A DNA stretch of 64,000 nucleotides, from the NCBI GenBank assembly GCA_001414345.1, contig LLCB01000155.1, positions 1 through 64,000 on the forward strand, written 5' to 3'. A program made the translations under genes and the position numbers. The notes beneath the pieces were generated by a model that worked only from the letters and a program-made list of their open reading frames with translations, made no database searches and had not been told where the DNA came from. This document shows, in pieces, positions 36,769 to 48,630 of this stretch (position 1 is the first letter of the stretch; the number at the start of each line of letters is the position of its first letter). The stretch comes from Hymenoscyphus infarciens. Its lineage: Eukaryota > Ascomycota > Leotiomycetes > Helotiales > Helotiaceae.

Positions 36769-38568
36769 CTAAAACCCACTCTGCTCCTGCCTATTAACCG
36801 AATCCTTAGCCCCAGCATTCGCCTCCTTAATAGCCTCAGCATCACCTCTCATCTTCGCAAAATGCGCTTTGATATCCTCCGCACTGATAGCCTTCCCACT
36901 CTCAGCAAATTGCTGGAAGAATGGTGTAAGTTTATCTTTCAAATGGTTGTAAGCCATGACACCTTCGATAGCGCGGACGCGATCCACGTTCTTCAAAACA
37001 CTTTCTCCACGCTCGTAAATGCTTCCACTTCCGACGGTACTCCCACCACCATCTGCTTCATCTTCTGACATTTCTGGCTCGTAGATGTCCTCTTCTTCGA
37101 GGAGTTGGGTGTGTTTTTTCAATTCCGGGAAACAGTCTGCGCAGCGACAGAGATGGTCTCGGAAATCGGATTTGAAGAAGAGCGAGACTTGACCGTTTGG
37201 TGTGGGGAGGGCTTTGACTTTGCATTCTACCTCGTCTTTCGCGGAAACGATAGATCCAGCAACCGAAATAGCCTTGTTTGTTGCCGCTGTGGCTTCGTTG
37301 ACGAGAGAAGCAGCGTCTGGGGTCATTTCCTTCACTCGTTTTGATGCCGATGAAGTAACTGAATCGTTGTCGTCATCGGACTTTCGCTTTTTCGGATTGA
37401 GAAGGTTGGAGGCAATGGCTTCTTCTGTTTTTGCTAGTAAACATCGCTCGGGTGAGGGTGCGGTGCTTCTCTTGAAAACTGGTCCCAGGAAACCAGGTGC
37501 TCCAGCATATTTCTTGATCCAAGGGTGCGCCTCAACACATTTGTAACAAATAAAGCCTTCGAAATCGTCTTCTTCTGGGAATCCGGGAGGCAGTGGTGGG
37601 TCGTCATCTTCGGCATCGTCCTCAGGTGCTGCGCCAGAGGTTTCCCCAGCTTCGGTGGTGGTCGCGTTTTGAGCCCCTTCAGAGGCTGGTGCCTCCGTCA
37701 CTGCCTCCACCACCTCTGCGATTGTTGCCAAAGCCCCATCTGTGTTTTGTTTTTTGGATGTAGCAGCACTTCGACCTGATGCCTCGTACCAGTCCGGTCC
37801 AACACCAACAATACATCCAGGATGCCACCAGTCTTCTCCACAACCGCCTTCCTCAGCCGTTCCCAATCCCAAGCATTGAAACATCGTACCCTTTTGAGAT
37901 TCCGCGTCGTAGTCGCATTCGCATCCGCAGAACTTATTCTTAAAGTTCTGGTTGTATTTATTATTTGGCTCTGGCGCTTCCGAATGAACCCCTCCCTTTG
38001 TGTTGGTCTCTGGGTTTACACGCAGAGTACATGGCGAGGTAGAAGGCAGACGTGTCGTTCCGCAATCGCAAACAAAGTCTCTTTTATTGAATAGTTCCAC
38101 CAATGTATGATCTCCGTGGCATTGTATCGAGCATGAGTAGCATACGCCCGCAGGTTTGTATGAAACGGAAGGATCGGTTGGTGACGGGTTGCAGGTTAGA
38201 CAGGAGAACAAGACTTGACGGAGTTTTCCTAATGGCTGCGTGCAGCTATCGAATTTCTATAGATCGCAATTAGCAAGAGGGTATCACAAGAATCAGATCT
38301 AAGTCTTACGTAGGGTAGAGCTTCGCGCGCATCAGCCTCGAGTTGGAGTTGGCTGTCGATAAATCTACTCAAGATGTCAGCATATTGCCCTCATACAAAG
38401 CCAATTGCAATTGCAGAAGAGCGGAAGGGAAAACGCGATGAGGGAAACATACTCTGCTACTGTTTGTGAACCATCGGATTGCTGGGAGAAGCTCTGGGTT
38501 CGAGATGGCGCGCCATTCTGAGTTTCTGGATTTGCGGAAGTCGCAACATTGGCTGGAGGAGGATCCAT
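36769..38568 (-). CDS. UBR7-like UBR-box/PHD ubiquitin ligase (S. pombe Mlo2 type)
   Basis: Exons in coding order are 38568-38453, 38364-38310 and 38256-36769, giving about 552 residues. A Gln-rich N-terminus is followed by a UBR box around residues 75-140 with the zinc cysteine/histidine set SCLTCNP, GVCYSCSIQCHGDH and DFVCDCGTTR. Next comes a PHD-like finger (NKFCGCECDY, MFQCLGLG, EDWWHPGCI) at about residues 155-230. The middle is acidic and disordered (DDAEDDDPPLPPGF). A C-terminal part has HLCRCADCFPELKKH. UBR7 proteins bind N-degrons or histones and act as E3 ligases; the substrate here is not known. It is divergently transcribed from MCM2 across 375 bases. Confidence 0.88.
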
Positions 38569-38943
38569 CGTGTTTGGAATTGAAGCAGATAGATCGAAGA
38601 GGTTGAGTATTATAGGAGGGGAATGGTTGGTGATGCGACAGCAACAGCGGGTTGACCTGATTCTCAGCCTCGAGGCTGCCTCGTCCAAAAACCACTTTAC
38701 GCGTCGATCCAATTGGGCCTAGCTTAAAGACACGCTTTTCGCGATTTACGCGCCTCATCCCTCATTTCAAGTTTGCATTGACAACCCAAGACAATCGACT
38801 CCACGCGACTCCTATTCACCCCCCAAAACACCACGGCGCACGAATATCACCATGAGGTACGTTTCGAGAATTCCATGAAGCACAAGAAACCGCAATTTCC
38901 AGATTCGTACTTACTCCAACCCAGTTCCCCTTTGCGACCCAAC
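38569..38943 (+). promoter_or_regulatory. Shared MCM2/UBR7 promoter with ACGCG (MCB-like) boxes
   Basis: The sequence has an exact ACGCGT at 38699-38704, ACGCGC at 38748 with TTTTCGCGA just before it (about 38736-38744), and ACGCGA at 38803. ACGCGT is the MluI cell-cycle box bound by MBF (Mbp1-Swi6 type) at G1/S genes in yeasts, and TTTCGCG is E2F-like. Clustering upstream of a replication-licensing gene fits S-phase control. The regulatory role is inferred. Confidence 0.6.
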
Positions 38944-41586
38944 ATGTCTTCGGCGAACCGTGGACCCACGAGAAACGCCCGCAAACGTTCAAGAGAACCA
39001 GAAGATGCGCCATCACCAGCCGTTGCTTCAACTCCAGCAGGAGACTACGGCTCTTCCCCGCCAGGATACGATATTCAACACGGTGTTGATGATAATGATG
39101 ATGTGGAGGAAGAGCTTGCTCTCGATATCGACGACGCTGAGGAGATGGCCGAGGACGAAGACGGAATTGATCTGTTTGGTGGCAATTTCGAAAAAGACTA
39201 CAGGTCCCGAGAAGACGATACTTACGACGCAAGAGATATCGACGATGAGGGCGACTACGACGACCTGGATGTTGCAGAGAGACGACAACTCGAAGCCCGC
39301 CTGAATCGAAGAGATCGGGAACTTGCGCGCCAAAACCGCATGCCTGCGGCCTTTCTTCAAGATGAGGACGAAGACGGAGATTTGGACCTTACTGCGCAAC
39401 CAAGACGTCGCAGACATCACTACGACGAGGACCAAGACGATGAAATGCAAGACGATATTATGGAAGAGGAGCTATCTCTCGAGACCTTGCAAGATGTGAA
39501 GGCTTCAAGTTTGGTAGAATGGGTTGGTCAACACGCAGTTCAAAGAACGATCAAAAGAGAATTCAAGGCCTTCTTGACCGAATATACCGATGAACACGGA
39601 GACTCCGTCTACGGAACCCGAATTAGAACGTTGGGAGAAATCAATGCCGAATCTCTAGAGGTCTCATACGATCATCTTTCATCATCGAAAGCTATTCTCG
39701 CATACTTTCTCGCCAATGCGCCCGGAGAGATGCTCAAATTGTTTGACGAAGTCGCTATGGAAGTTACTTTGATCTATTATGCCGATTATGAGCGAATTCA
39801 TTCCGAAATCCATGTCAGAATTACAGACCTTCCTGTCCATTACACTCTTCGGCAACTGCGACAAACACATTTGAACTGCTTGGTCCGAGTTAGTGGTGTT
39901 GTAACTCGCAGAAGTGGAGTGTTTCCCCAATTGAAATATGTCATGTTCGACTGTTCCAAGTGTCACCAAAGACTCGGACCTTTCCAGCAAGAATCCAATG
40001 TCGAAGTCAAAATCACTTATTGCCAGAATTGTCAATCCCGTGGACCATTCAACCTCAATTCCGAAAAGACTGTTTATAGAAATTATCAAAAACTCACCCT
40101 CCAAGAGTCTCCTGGTACGGTTCCAGCTGGTCGTCTACCAAGACACCGAGAAGTTATTCTTTTGTGGGATCTCATCGATAGAGCCAAGCCTGGAGAGGAA
40201 ATTGAAGTTACTGGAGTTTACCGCAACAATTACGATGCTCAGTTGAACAACAAGAACGGTTTCCCAGTTTTCGCCACGATTCTCGAAGCCAACAATGTTG
40301 TCAAATCCCACGATCAATTGGCTGGATTCAGACTTACCGAAGAAGACGAACATCAAATCCGCACTCTAGCTCGGGATCCTCAAATTGTTGATAAAATCAT
40401 TCACTCGATGGCACCAAGTATTTACGGTCATACCGATATCAAGACTGCTGTGGCATTGTCGCTCTTTGGTGGTGTTGCCAAGGAAAGAATGGGTAAACTC
40501 CACATCCGTGGTGATATCAACGTCCTTCTTCTCGGTGATCCCGGAACCGCAAAATCTCAAGTTCTAAAATATGTCGAGAAGACCGCACATCGTGCTGTTT
40601 TCGCAACTGGTCAGGGAGCAAGTGCCGTCGGTTTGACAGCAAGTGTCCGTAAGGATCCTTTGACAAGCGAATGGACATTAGAAGGCGGTGCACTAGTGCT
40701 CGCAGATAGAGGTACATGTCTCATCGACGAGTTCGACAAGATGAACGATCAAGACAGAACCTCCATCCACGAAGCCATGGAACAACAGACTATTTCAATC
40801 TCCAAAGCTGGTATTGTTACTACACTCCAAGCTCGATGCGGTATCATTGCCGCAGCTAATCCAATCGGTGGACGTTACAACTCAACCATTCCCTTCTCAC
40901 AAAACGTCGAATTGACCGAACCTATCCTCTCACGTTTCGATATCCTCTGTGTCGTCCGAGATACCGTCGACCCAGTCGAAGACGAGAGACTCGCGCGCTT
41001 CGTCGTCGGTTCTCACGGTCGTTCTCATCCTGTCACGCAAGCTACTGATGAAAACCAAAATTCGATGGATATTGAACATGATTCTGACGTTCGAGCCGGA
41101 GCTGCCAATGGCGGAGAACCAAAACAAGAAGGAGAAATTCCTCAGGAGTTATTGAGGAAGTTCATTCTTTATGCTAGGGAGAGATGCAGTCCTAAACTTT
41201 ATAATATTGATGAGGAGAAGATCTCGAAGTTGTTCGGTGATATGAGGAGGGAATCTTTAGCTACTGGTGCTTATCCTATTACCGTATGTTCCCCCACCTC
41301 TTTCCTTGCATCAAACTCAACTAATTATTTCTCATAGGTCCGTCATCTCGAAGCCATCATGAGAATCAGCGAAGCCTTTTGTCGTATGCGCCTTTCTGAT
41401 TATGTATCCGCTCAAGATGTCGATCGTGCTATTGCTGTTACGATTGATTCTTTTGTTGGAAGTCAGAAAGTCAGTTGTAAGAAGGCTCTTGCGAGGGCTT
41501 TTGCGAAGTATACTTTGGCTAGACCTGGCGCTGGCAAGAAGACTGCTGCTAGAGGGGGAAGAGCTACTACAGCTAGTATGACTTGA
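38944..41586 (+). CDS. MCM2: MCM2, replicative helicase subunit
   Basis: Subunit of the MCM2-7 helicase that licenses and unwinds replication origins. Exons 38944-41283 and 41338-41586 (54-nt intron) give about 862 residues. The N-terminus is long and acidic, as in Mcm2 (histone-binding and kinase-target region). A zinc finger CSKC and CQNC lies near residues 337-365. The AAA+ core has Walker A GDPGTAKSQ near 531, Walker B LIDEFDKM near 595, and arginine finger SRFD near 660. The C-terminus is a winged-helix region rich in Lys/Arg. The start was set at ATG 38944 (MSSANRGP). In-frame ATG 38875 is possible. A 5-nt first exon from 38851 spliced to about 38930 would instead add MSSPLRPN. Confidence 0.95.
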
Positions 41587-42180
41587 TGTGTGCAATTTGG
41601 GGCGAGGTGAAATGAATGAGGGAGGGGAGTGGAGTTATGGATACCTTTTTGCTTTTTTTTCTGTGGATAGGATGGATGATGGATAGTTGTAGCGTAGATG
41701 GGTGATATGACATAATGAGAGAATACATGTATTTTAAAAATAAGAGTTTGACTTTTGATGCTTCTGTTTTTGAAAGGCGATGTTGCCATCGAAGCCCAAT
41801 CGAAAATCAGGCTTCCTGCGGGCGTTCGCTTACCTCACAGCTTCAGAGTATTGTCCCCTCTTACGGGGCCTACGGGCGCTTCGGGCGCAATATATGTCGG
41901 TTTCTGACGTCGTTTAAAACGTTTGTAAACTTGAAATAAAACTACAACCCGCGGAGTGGAATAAATGCTATTTAATCGCCGTGATGCATAGCTATAAGAG
42001 AGTCGTTCACGAATTTTTACGGATTTTTCTAATGTTTATTTTAGTTACTTTGTTGGGGGTGGGAGGGAAGAACAGTTTCCTGAGAGCAGTGACCCCTCCC
42101 TTCCTCTAAAATCCACGCCGATTTGAGGCACAGGCTACCCCAACAAAAGAAACCTATACCATTAGGTCAAATAAAGTCAG
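41587..42180. other. Downstream of MCM2, no gene seen
   Basis: About 600 bases. The first 150 hold the likely MCM2 3' untranslated region. A GC-rich patch near 41,780-41,900 then grades into an AT-rich block. No motif recognised. Confidence 0.4.
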
Positions 42181-43620
42181 AAAAATATAACAAAAACTTA
42201 TATAGAGTGTTGTTAGGAATTACATAACGCGTAAAGATATTTTAAGTAGTTAGTTGTCGTTTTAGTAGAGAATCAATGAATAGGTACAGCTAGTAAGATA
42301 CCTCAAATTAGAGAGGCTTTTCTTCTATATAGAGCTTGTCTCAAAAATTCTAGGAGAATAAAGTAAGTATGAATAGACTTGTTCTAGTCGTTTAGGACAA
42401 CAGATTTAACTTTCTAGTCTTAGTCGGATAATTAATGAAGTAGAGTAAAGAAATTCTACTCTTAGTCAGTTATTAATGCTTAAACTCGTTCGTATCTAGC
42501 TAAATACTTAAACTCAAACAAAGGATAGGTATAAGCGAACACAGATTAAGATGTATTGCTAACTTATTGAACTCGTTCGAGAGGTCTTATAATTCAAATA
42601 GTCGTCCGCTACTTTTACGTGAACATAACGTTCTATGAGATAGATGTTAAGGTAAAATTGATATTGTCACTCTTTTGTTGTCTGACTTTTTCTAAGCGGT
42701 TAAGCCGTTCTTCGCCGAGTAAGCCGATAGTGACTTGTGGCTTACTTGTAACCTATTAGCTTACCTACATTTACTTAGCTTATGGCAGTTATTTTTCTAG
42801 TTCTTCAATTCTCTCGAATAGTTAAGCTAAGTACTCTAAGAATGTAATAAAATCATTGCTATTCGTAGATTACCTGCGAATAGCTATAGGGAAAAATCAG
42901 GCCTAGCTAGACTTAGGCGGCGATATAATATTTAGCAGATTATTACGATATATATTATATAATAGATATTATAAATTCTTATCTAATATAATAAAACCCA
43001 TTTTAAAAAAGTAATAATAAAAAAATTAAATATTAGGTTTTTAGTACTAGTATCTTATAATACTAAATAGATATTATCTAACTTATATCTTTATTTTAAA
43101 ATCTACTATATTATATTAAAAAGTTATTATATAAATATTAATTTAGTATAAAAGACTCATAATAAGATAAGTAATCTCTTAAGAGTTATATATAATTATA
43201 ATTTATTATAAAAATTATCTAACTTTATCTTTATTTTTTAAAAAAAGTAAAGACTAAGTATTCTATTAGCTCTCGGGTTAGAAAAACCATTCTCCTTTAG
43301 ATTAACTATTTCCTCTTAATAATTAATATATTATTAGTTATCCTTAGAAATCTGGTAGTAATTATATTACTTAATATAATACGATAAATATTATAGACCC
43401 CTCTGATATGCCACCGGTACTATTAACGCCTAAGTCTAAGCCTAGCTATTTATAAGCACTCTAGAAATAGGGTTTACAGCGTTGAAGACTTACGGAGACT
43501 TCGTATTATAAGCAACTAATTTATGAATTGTATAAGAAAGGCGGGATTATTATTCTATAGATTGTTGCTATTTATAGGTGACCTACGAATAGCCTTAAGA
43601 TCATAGCCTTGGTGCTCGAA
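42181..43620. repeat. AT-rich block with inverted-repeat element remnant
   Basis: AT-rich and stop-filled, most strongly at 42,940-43,390. Near-palindromes CTATTCGTAGATTACCTGCG... at 42,858 and CTATTTATAGGTGACCTACG... at 43,568 lie about 710 bases apart. Inside them, GCCTAGCTAGACTTAGGCG (42901-42919) and CGCCTAAGTCTAAGCCTAGC (43427-43446) share a 12-bp inverted match (CGCCTAAGTCTA). This suggests the two ends of a decayed DNA element of roughly 550-740 bp. No transposase is readable. Confidence 0.6.
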
Positions 43621-44204
43621 AGGACGAGCTCGCCGTTAATATCAAAAGCAGTAGTAAATAAATAACATAAAATCCTATACAGTTAAACTGAGTTCAAATT
43701 TGATTGTTCCCTAGGTTAATAGTCTCAAATTTCTCCAAGCCCTTAGGATAAGTTACTTTAATTACCCTAAAAAGTTGGGACAACGGAGGCTAGATAGGTA
43801 GGTAAGAACCTGACGAATTGACTACCACTTGTGTTGACCATCCCGAGCTCAAGGTTCTCTACTTACCAATGCTTACATTCATCAGCACCTTCCATTCTAT
43901 TACTATACACACTAAGGCCCCAATCTCTCGCTTAAAGACCCCAAGGAATATTAGGCGAAACCCCCTTTTCATCCAGAACCGGCAGGGAAATAGATTGAAT
44001 TCTGGAGAGTAAGAAGAAATAACAAGGGTGCAAGTTTGCCGTGATAGGTTCCCGGTGTCTTTACGATCGCGGGGTTTAGGGGCATCGAAGTCTGCATCGC
44101 GCTTTGTTGACGGTGGCTCTGACCTGGTGGAGAGAGAGATCTTAAGTGGATAATGACTGTCGGAGTTTATAAAAAACTTTAGTTTTCTCAGCTGTTACTT
44201 TTAA
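43621..44204. other. Intergenic, no gene recognised
   Basis: About 580 bases of ordinary composition before the hydrolase remnant. No convincing open frame. Confidence 0.4.
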
Positions 44205-45240
44205 GTGTCAAAAGGAAACCAACTTTTGTCTAGACACAGAAAGGTACACTCAACTCCTTCCCTTAGGATTCCTCCCCACCCTGAGCCAAGCACAAAGCCA
44301 ACAATTCGAGCCCAAACCAGGTTTTTCCCCCCAACAGGAGACGATATGATCGCTGGAGGGCTATTCTGCGTCTCCCTCGCCGATCTCCCAAGATACATCC
44401 AGGATACCCCGCCAGAAGCAACTGATACCGAATCACCAAAAGAAAACGGTGTCATAACATCGGGGTCAGGTCCTGTTATGACAACAGATCCGTCTTTACC
44501 GAGACACACCATCTATGCCCCCAGGAATCCACCCAGGAATATCTCGTTACTCTTCATCACATGGGGAAACGGAGGTTGTGCAACAGATGGTTCACAATAC
44601 AAGAATTTCCTAACAGAAATCGCGACTTGGGGGTCCTAATTGTTGCTGATGGAGCACCATCCCCTGGAAGTTCGTTTGCGCACTATAAGGTACATGATAG
44701 TGGGGCTATTAATTGAGCTATGAAAGGGGGAGCGGTGAAGTATGGACACATTGATACAGGAAAAACCGCAAGTACGGGACATACTTGTAGAGGTTTGGAA
44801 GCCATGTTTGTAGGGTATCCTGATATGAGGGTTAAGTTGATGATGCCTTTTAACATATCGATTTTTCAGGATGCGAAGAGATATATTTTGAAGGAAATTA
44901 AGGCACCTATTGCTTGGTTTGTTGGGGGAACTAAGGATATGGGGTATTTGAATGTGAGCTATGTTTTGCTTTCGTTCTTTGGGTGAAGAGGCTAATTCTT
45001 TTTGCAATCTGAGAAGGATCACGATCTTCTCCCGGAGGGGTTACCTGCTTATCGGGCTAGTCTTGATACTACTAGTAGTGGAACATATAATGCCACTAAT
45101 GGTGGGTGCCATTTGGCAAAGCTGCTGTGGCGTTTCTTGGGTGGCAGTTTCGCGGTAATGGCACTGCCAAAGCTATCTTGCAAGATGGAAAAACACTAAC
45201 AAGCTTGGTCTCGGAAAACTGAAGAACATCACGAATAAGA
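44205..45240 (+). pseudogene. Secreted alpha/beta-hydrolase-like pseudogene
   Basis: Fragments in successive frames read HTIYAPRNPPRNISLLFITW, GNGGCATDGSQYKNFLTEIA, LIVADGAPSPG, GHTCRGLEAM, and IAWFVGGTKDMGYLN then PEGLPAYRASLD. This is the order of a family of fungal secreted alpha/beta-hydrolase-fold proteins with a GHSxGG nucleophile elbow. Damage includes a frameshift near 44635, a TGA at 44714 where AINW-A expects tryptophan, the elbow reading GHTCRG (serine and glycine both lost), an apparent intron at about 44955-45007 whose acceptor reads CAA rather than CAG, and frame breaks in the tail. No signal peptide could be placed. The gene is dead; its original substrate is unknown. Confidence 0.7.
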
Positions 45241-45676
45241 ACTAGGTATGACTTGATCATGGATTCCGAAGTTCAACACCCCAGAGTCATTCTCTGGGGA
45301 AAGACGTTCTCGGATGAACCTCTGATAAGTGAACTTGGAGAAGATCTAGATAGCAACGAGTTTTGAAGCTATCTTTTGCTACCGCTTACAATACTTCAAA
45401 CTTTGTGTGAATAGTGAGTTGTACATTTATCACTTTTGAACAAGACACAGTCATTCTTGAAAGCCGTTCCAGAGTTTGATTCTCAGCCCAACCCAACCCC
45501 ATTCATTTTGAAACAACTTGCTTGTGTTACTCATTTATACTTCGAATCACAACTTCATGAAACTAGATTTCCATTCAGAAAGTCCGTTTTATTTTGATAT
45601 AAATCTACCAACCTTCTCAAAAAGATCGCTCTATACTACACTTATAAACCAATATAATTAGCTCCATCCAAGCACA
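45241..45676. other. Promoter region of the CAP protein gene
   Basis: About 435 bases with no open frame of note, ending in a typical leader (AGCACAATG). Confidence 0.4.
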
Positions 45677-46741
45677 ATGACAAAACTACCCACCCGTAGC
45701 CACTCAAAATCCGAAAATGCCAAAACCTCGAAACCCCTAGTCCTCCTCTTTATTCTCTCTCCAACAGCACTCTCCTTCCCCCTACCAGCACCAATGCCCC
45801 AAACAACAGTCTTGACAACAGTCACAGCAGCACCTCTCCCTCCACCACCTCAAGACCCAAGTTTCACCTCCGATACCACGTTCAAACAACAGATATTAGA
45901 AGATCAAAACTGGTATCGACAACAACATGACGCTGAGCCCTTGGTGTGGAATGAGAGTTTGGAAGCTAGTAGTCGGGGTTGGGTGGGGAAGTGTTATTTT
46001 GGGCATTCGGTGAGTTTGCTTTTATGATTTTTAAGCGAGGTTTGAGAGGTGGGAACTTTGATGGGGGTTCAATGTTTTGAAGCATCCAAATGAGAGCCAA
46101 TCAACTAAGATTTTTTCTAGGGGACACCGGGAGTAGGCGAGAATATCGCAGCCGCATATAAAAACGTCGTCGACTCCGTTGATGCATGGGGACTGGAACG
46201 AACGAGTTACAATTACAACAAACCGGGGTTCTCAGAAGCAACTGGGCATTTCACACAAGTGGTTTGGAAAGGAAGTACAGATGTGGGATGTGCAAGAATC
46301 AATTGTCGTAAGTCCATCCTCTTCATAATTCTTTGCTCAATTTCTCCCCCAGCTGGCTACCATCCATCTGCAAAAACTACAATTTTGGCGCACCACAATG
46401 AAGTAGCCACCTGAAATAACCCATGCTAAAATCAAAAAGCACCAACCAACCGACCGCCCAACCCTCAATCCCCCGCCTGGTACGTTGTATGTCAATACTA
46501 CCCACCCGGAAACGTAATAGGCGAATTCAAAGAAAACGTAACACCACAAACCAACGGTTCGCTGAATATTGGTATTGGCGGGACAGCAGACGGCCGCTTT
46601 ACCATCAGTATCCCCGATGCTGAAAGTAGTGCTAAAGCTGCATGGGGAAGACAAGCTATAGCACCAAACCTGAATGTTGTCATGGCTGGGGTTGCCATTT
46701 TGGCTGCACAGGTGTTGGTTAGCTTGGCTGGTATTCTCTGA
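45677..46741 (+). CDS. Secreted CAP/PR-1 superfamily protein, possibly GPI-anchored
   Basis: Exons 45677-46009, 46121-46307 and 46440-46741 (introns of 111 and 132 nt) give about 273 residues. A 20-residue polar start precedes a signal-like segment (LVLLFILSPTALSFPLPAP), then a Pro-rich linker. The CAP domain runs from about residue 70 with ILEDQNWYRQQHDAEPLVWN, GVGENIAAAYKN, GHFTQVVWKGSTDVGCARINC and AWYVVCQYYPPGNVIGEF. The third-exon acceptor (AAAAAG) was chosen because it is the only nearby one in frame. The C-terminus is hydrophobic (MAGVAILAAQVLVSLAGIL) with no basic residue after it, as in GPI signals. CAP proteins bind sterols and lipids, and some are fungal effectors; the role here is not known. 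Confidence 0.88.
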
Positions 46742-47978
46742 AGGAAAGTGGAGGTGAATAATTAGTATATTAACCTAAGCTACTTGAACATTACCTTGTC
46801 GATGCCGACGTACTCGTCTTCGTCGAGATGGTTTAATGTTAAGGGGTGGCTGGCTAAGTGAAATCGTATCCCATGCAATGATCTTGGACCTTCCTTCAAA
46901 GCTGGCGTCATCAGGTATCATCATAACAGGTTCTGCTTAGTAGGAATGCTATATGCTTACGGTTCTCGTGCACGACCTGAAGGCTAGGCATACTCTTGCT
47001 CACCAGCGGAACACCGCAAAAGAGTTTGTTATCAACCGCGACCTTGGACTTGTTCGGCGACAAAAACTCACCCATGCTTCCAAGGTAAACCATCACAGCA
47101 TTTTGTTCGTCTGATCACTGTGAAAAGGAGAATAAACTTCCGTCAACCTTCTCGACACCAGCATCAACAGCTTCCTGGACTTCCTGGAGAGACTCGAATC
47201 TATCATAGTCATCTTGGCCTAGTCTGCTAGCATTGTGTGCAAAAAGCTACAACGAAAAGTCGGCAATGACAATCCACTCTGTCTGGATTGACGAAAAGTC
47301 GTCGCTTTGAATACCTTTGACAATGCCACCTAGGACGATGACAGTATGGACCGTTGTACGTCATCGTTGATGAAAAGACAGAGGTGATAGAGAGTATTTT
47401 TACGGTGGTCTTTGCCGTTTTTGGGTTCTCCGGAGAAGTATTTGAAACCTGGTATTCTTATGTTAAGCATATAGACTTGCTTTTCCTTTGTTGTGGTGTC
47501 ATGAAAGGCAAGCACAGTCCAGTGGTAAGAAACTTCATCCAAAAAGTCTTCATAAAGCTGCATTGGTATCGGACTAGGGCGTTTTTTGATAAGTCAGAAC
47601 TCCCTGAAGCAGGCCGAGAAAGTGTCGTCGTTTGACTTCTTCCCTACGCTCACTATACAACGGCACACGTTCACCAGCCTCTTGTTCAAAATTCTTTCTC
47701 AACGTTTGATAGCATCTATGGCACCAGAACGCTGAAACGAAAACAGCAAAAGAAAAAAAATAGAAGAAAATTAGCAACGCACAATCCCTATAATCGAGGT
47801 CTCTGTTTATCTCGACTTCGTTAGGCTTAGCTAGATGTTTGCAAAGAGGTATGGGCTCAGCTTTAGCTGTCCGGGCGTCGATTTCAGCCAGAGAAAGACA
47901 CTCTTTAGTGAAATGGTTGATGGGAGTCGTAGATTCAGATGATTGCAAGTGATTGATGGAAGTCATGGGGGATGACAA
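46742..47978 (-). other. Unresolved, probably decayed gene on the minus strand
   Basis: Minus-strand fragments with coding-like composition follow one another in different frames. 47978-47574 (134 codons) has one hydrophobic helix (LLIFFYFFSFAVFVSAFW) followed by a charged segment. 47563-47330 and 47096-46911 follow, the last reading GSMGEFLSPNKSKVAVDNK. The frames are broken by stops and no splice pattern joins them cleanly. No family is recognised. It could be a pseudogene or two small genes. Confidence 0.3.
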
Positions 47979-48630
47979 GTGGTCAATGTGGCTGATAGGA
48001 GTCGGTGATGGCGGGGACTAGAAAAACGACAAGAGAGGTCTTAGGAGGTACCGGAGAGCAGCGCTTGGGAAGAGAGCCCCAAAAGAGGACCTTAACGCAG
48101 CTCTTAGGACGTTAGAGGTCGACGTTGTGATTTTTTTTCTTGAGGCTGGTCTGAGAAGAAGCAGTTCTAAAATAAAAAGCAAAGGAGACAAGCTTGGCAG
48201 AATGAATCATGGGATTGGCCTGCGTACACATGGCTTTGAGTGCATGGAGGGGGGAAATCAGTGGACTTTGGTTCCGCTTCCTCTTCAGATGGGTGAAGAT
48301 ACTTGGAAAGAAAAAATCTCGTACATGTCGTGGTAAAAGGTCTCAGGCACTGTGTTGATGACATATGAGAGAATTTTGACTGCCTTTCTTGTCTTTATAT
48401 TAGGAGTAGCGGATACATCCAATGTGGAGTGTCAGAATTCTTGTCGCTTGCTATTGCTACATCCAGATAGACTTTTGCTTCTTTAAGAGTACTCGCATCC
48501 CACACGATTTCTGTTCCCTGGCAACCCGTGATAACTTGTATCTCCTTGTGTATGAACAAGAATCCGCGCAGAGAAAACCCATACTTTGACCAAAGCACCA
48601 AAGTCTCATTGATGAACCTGTATTCCCAAC
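47979..48630. other. Intergenic, no gene called
   Basis: About 650 bases downstream of the 2EXR gene. A 68-codon minus-strand frame (48395-48601) has no recognised motif and may be 3' untranslated sequence. Confidence 0.35.

Noticed and set aside
36564..39450. Several 100-140-codon frames opposite UBR7 and MCM2
   Set aside because: They mirror acidic or low-complexity coding sequence on the other strand and lack domains.
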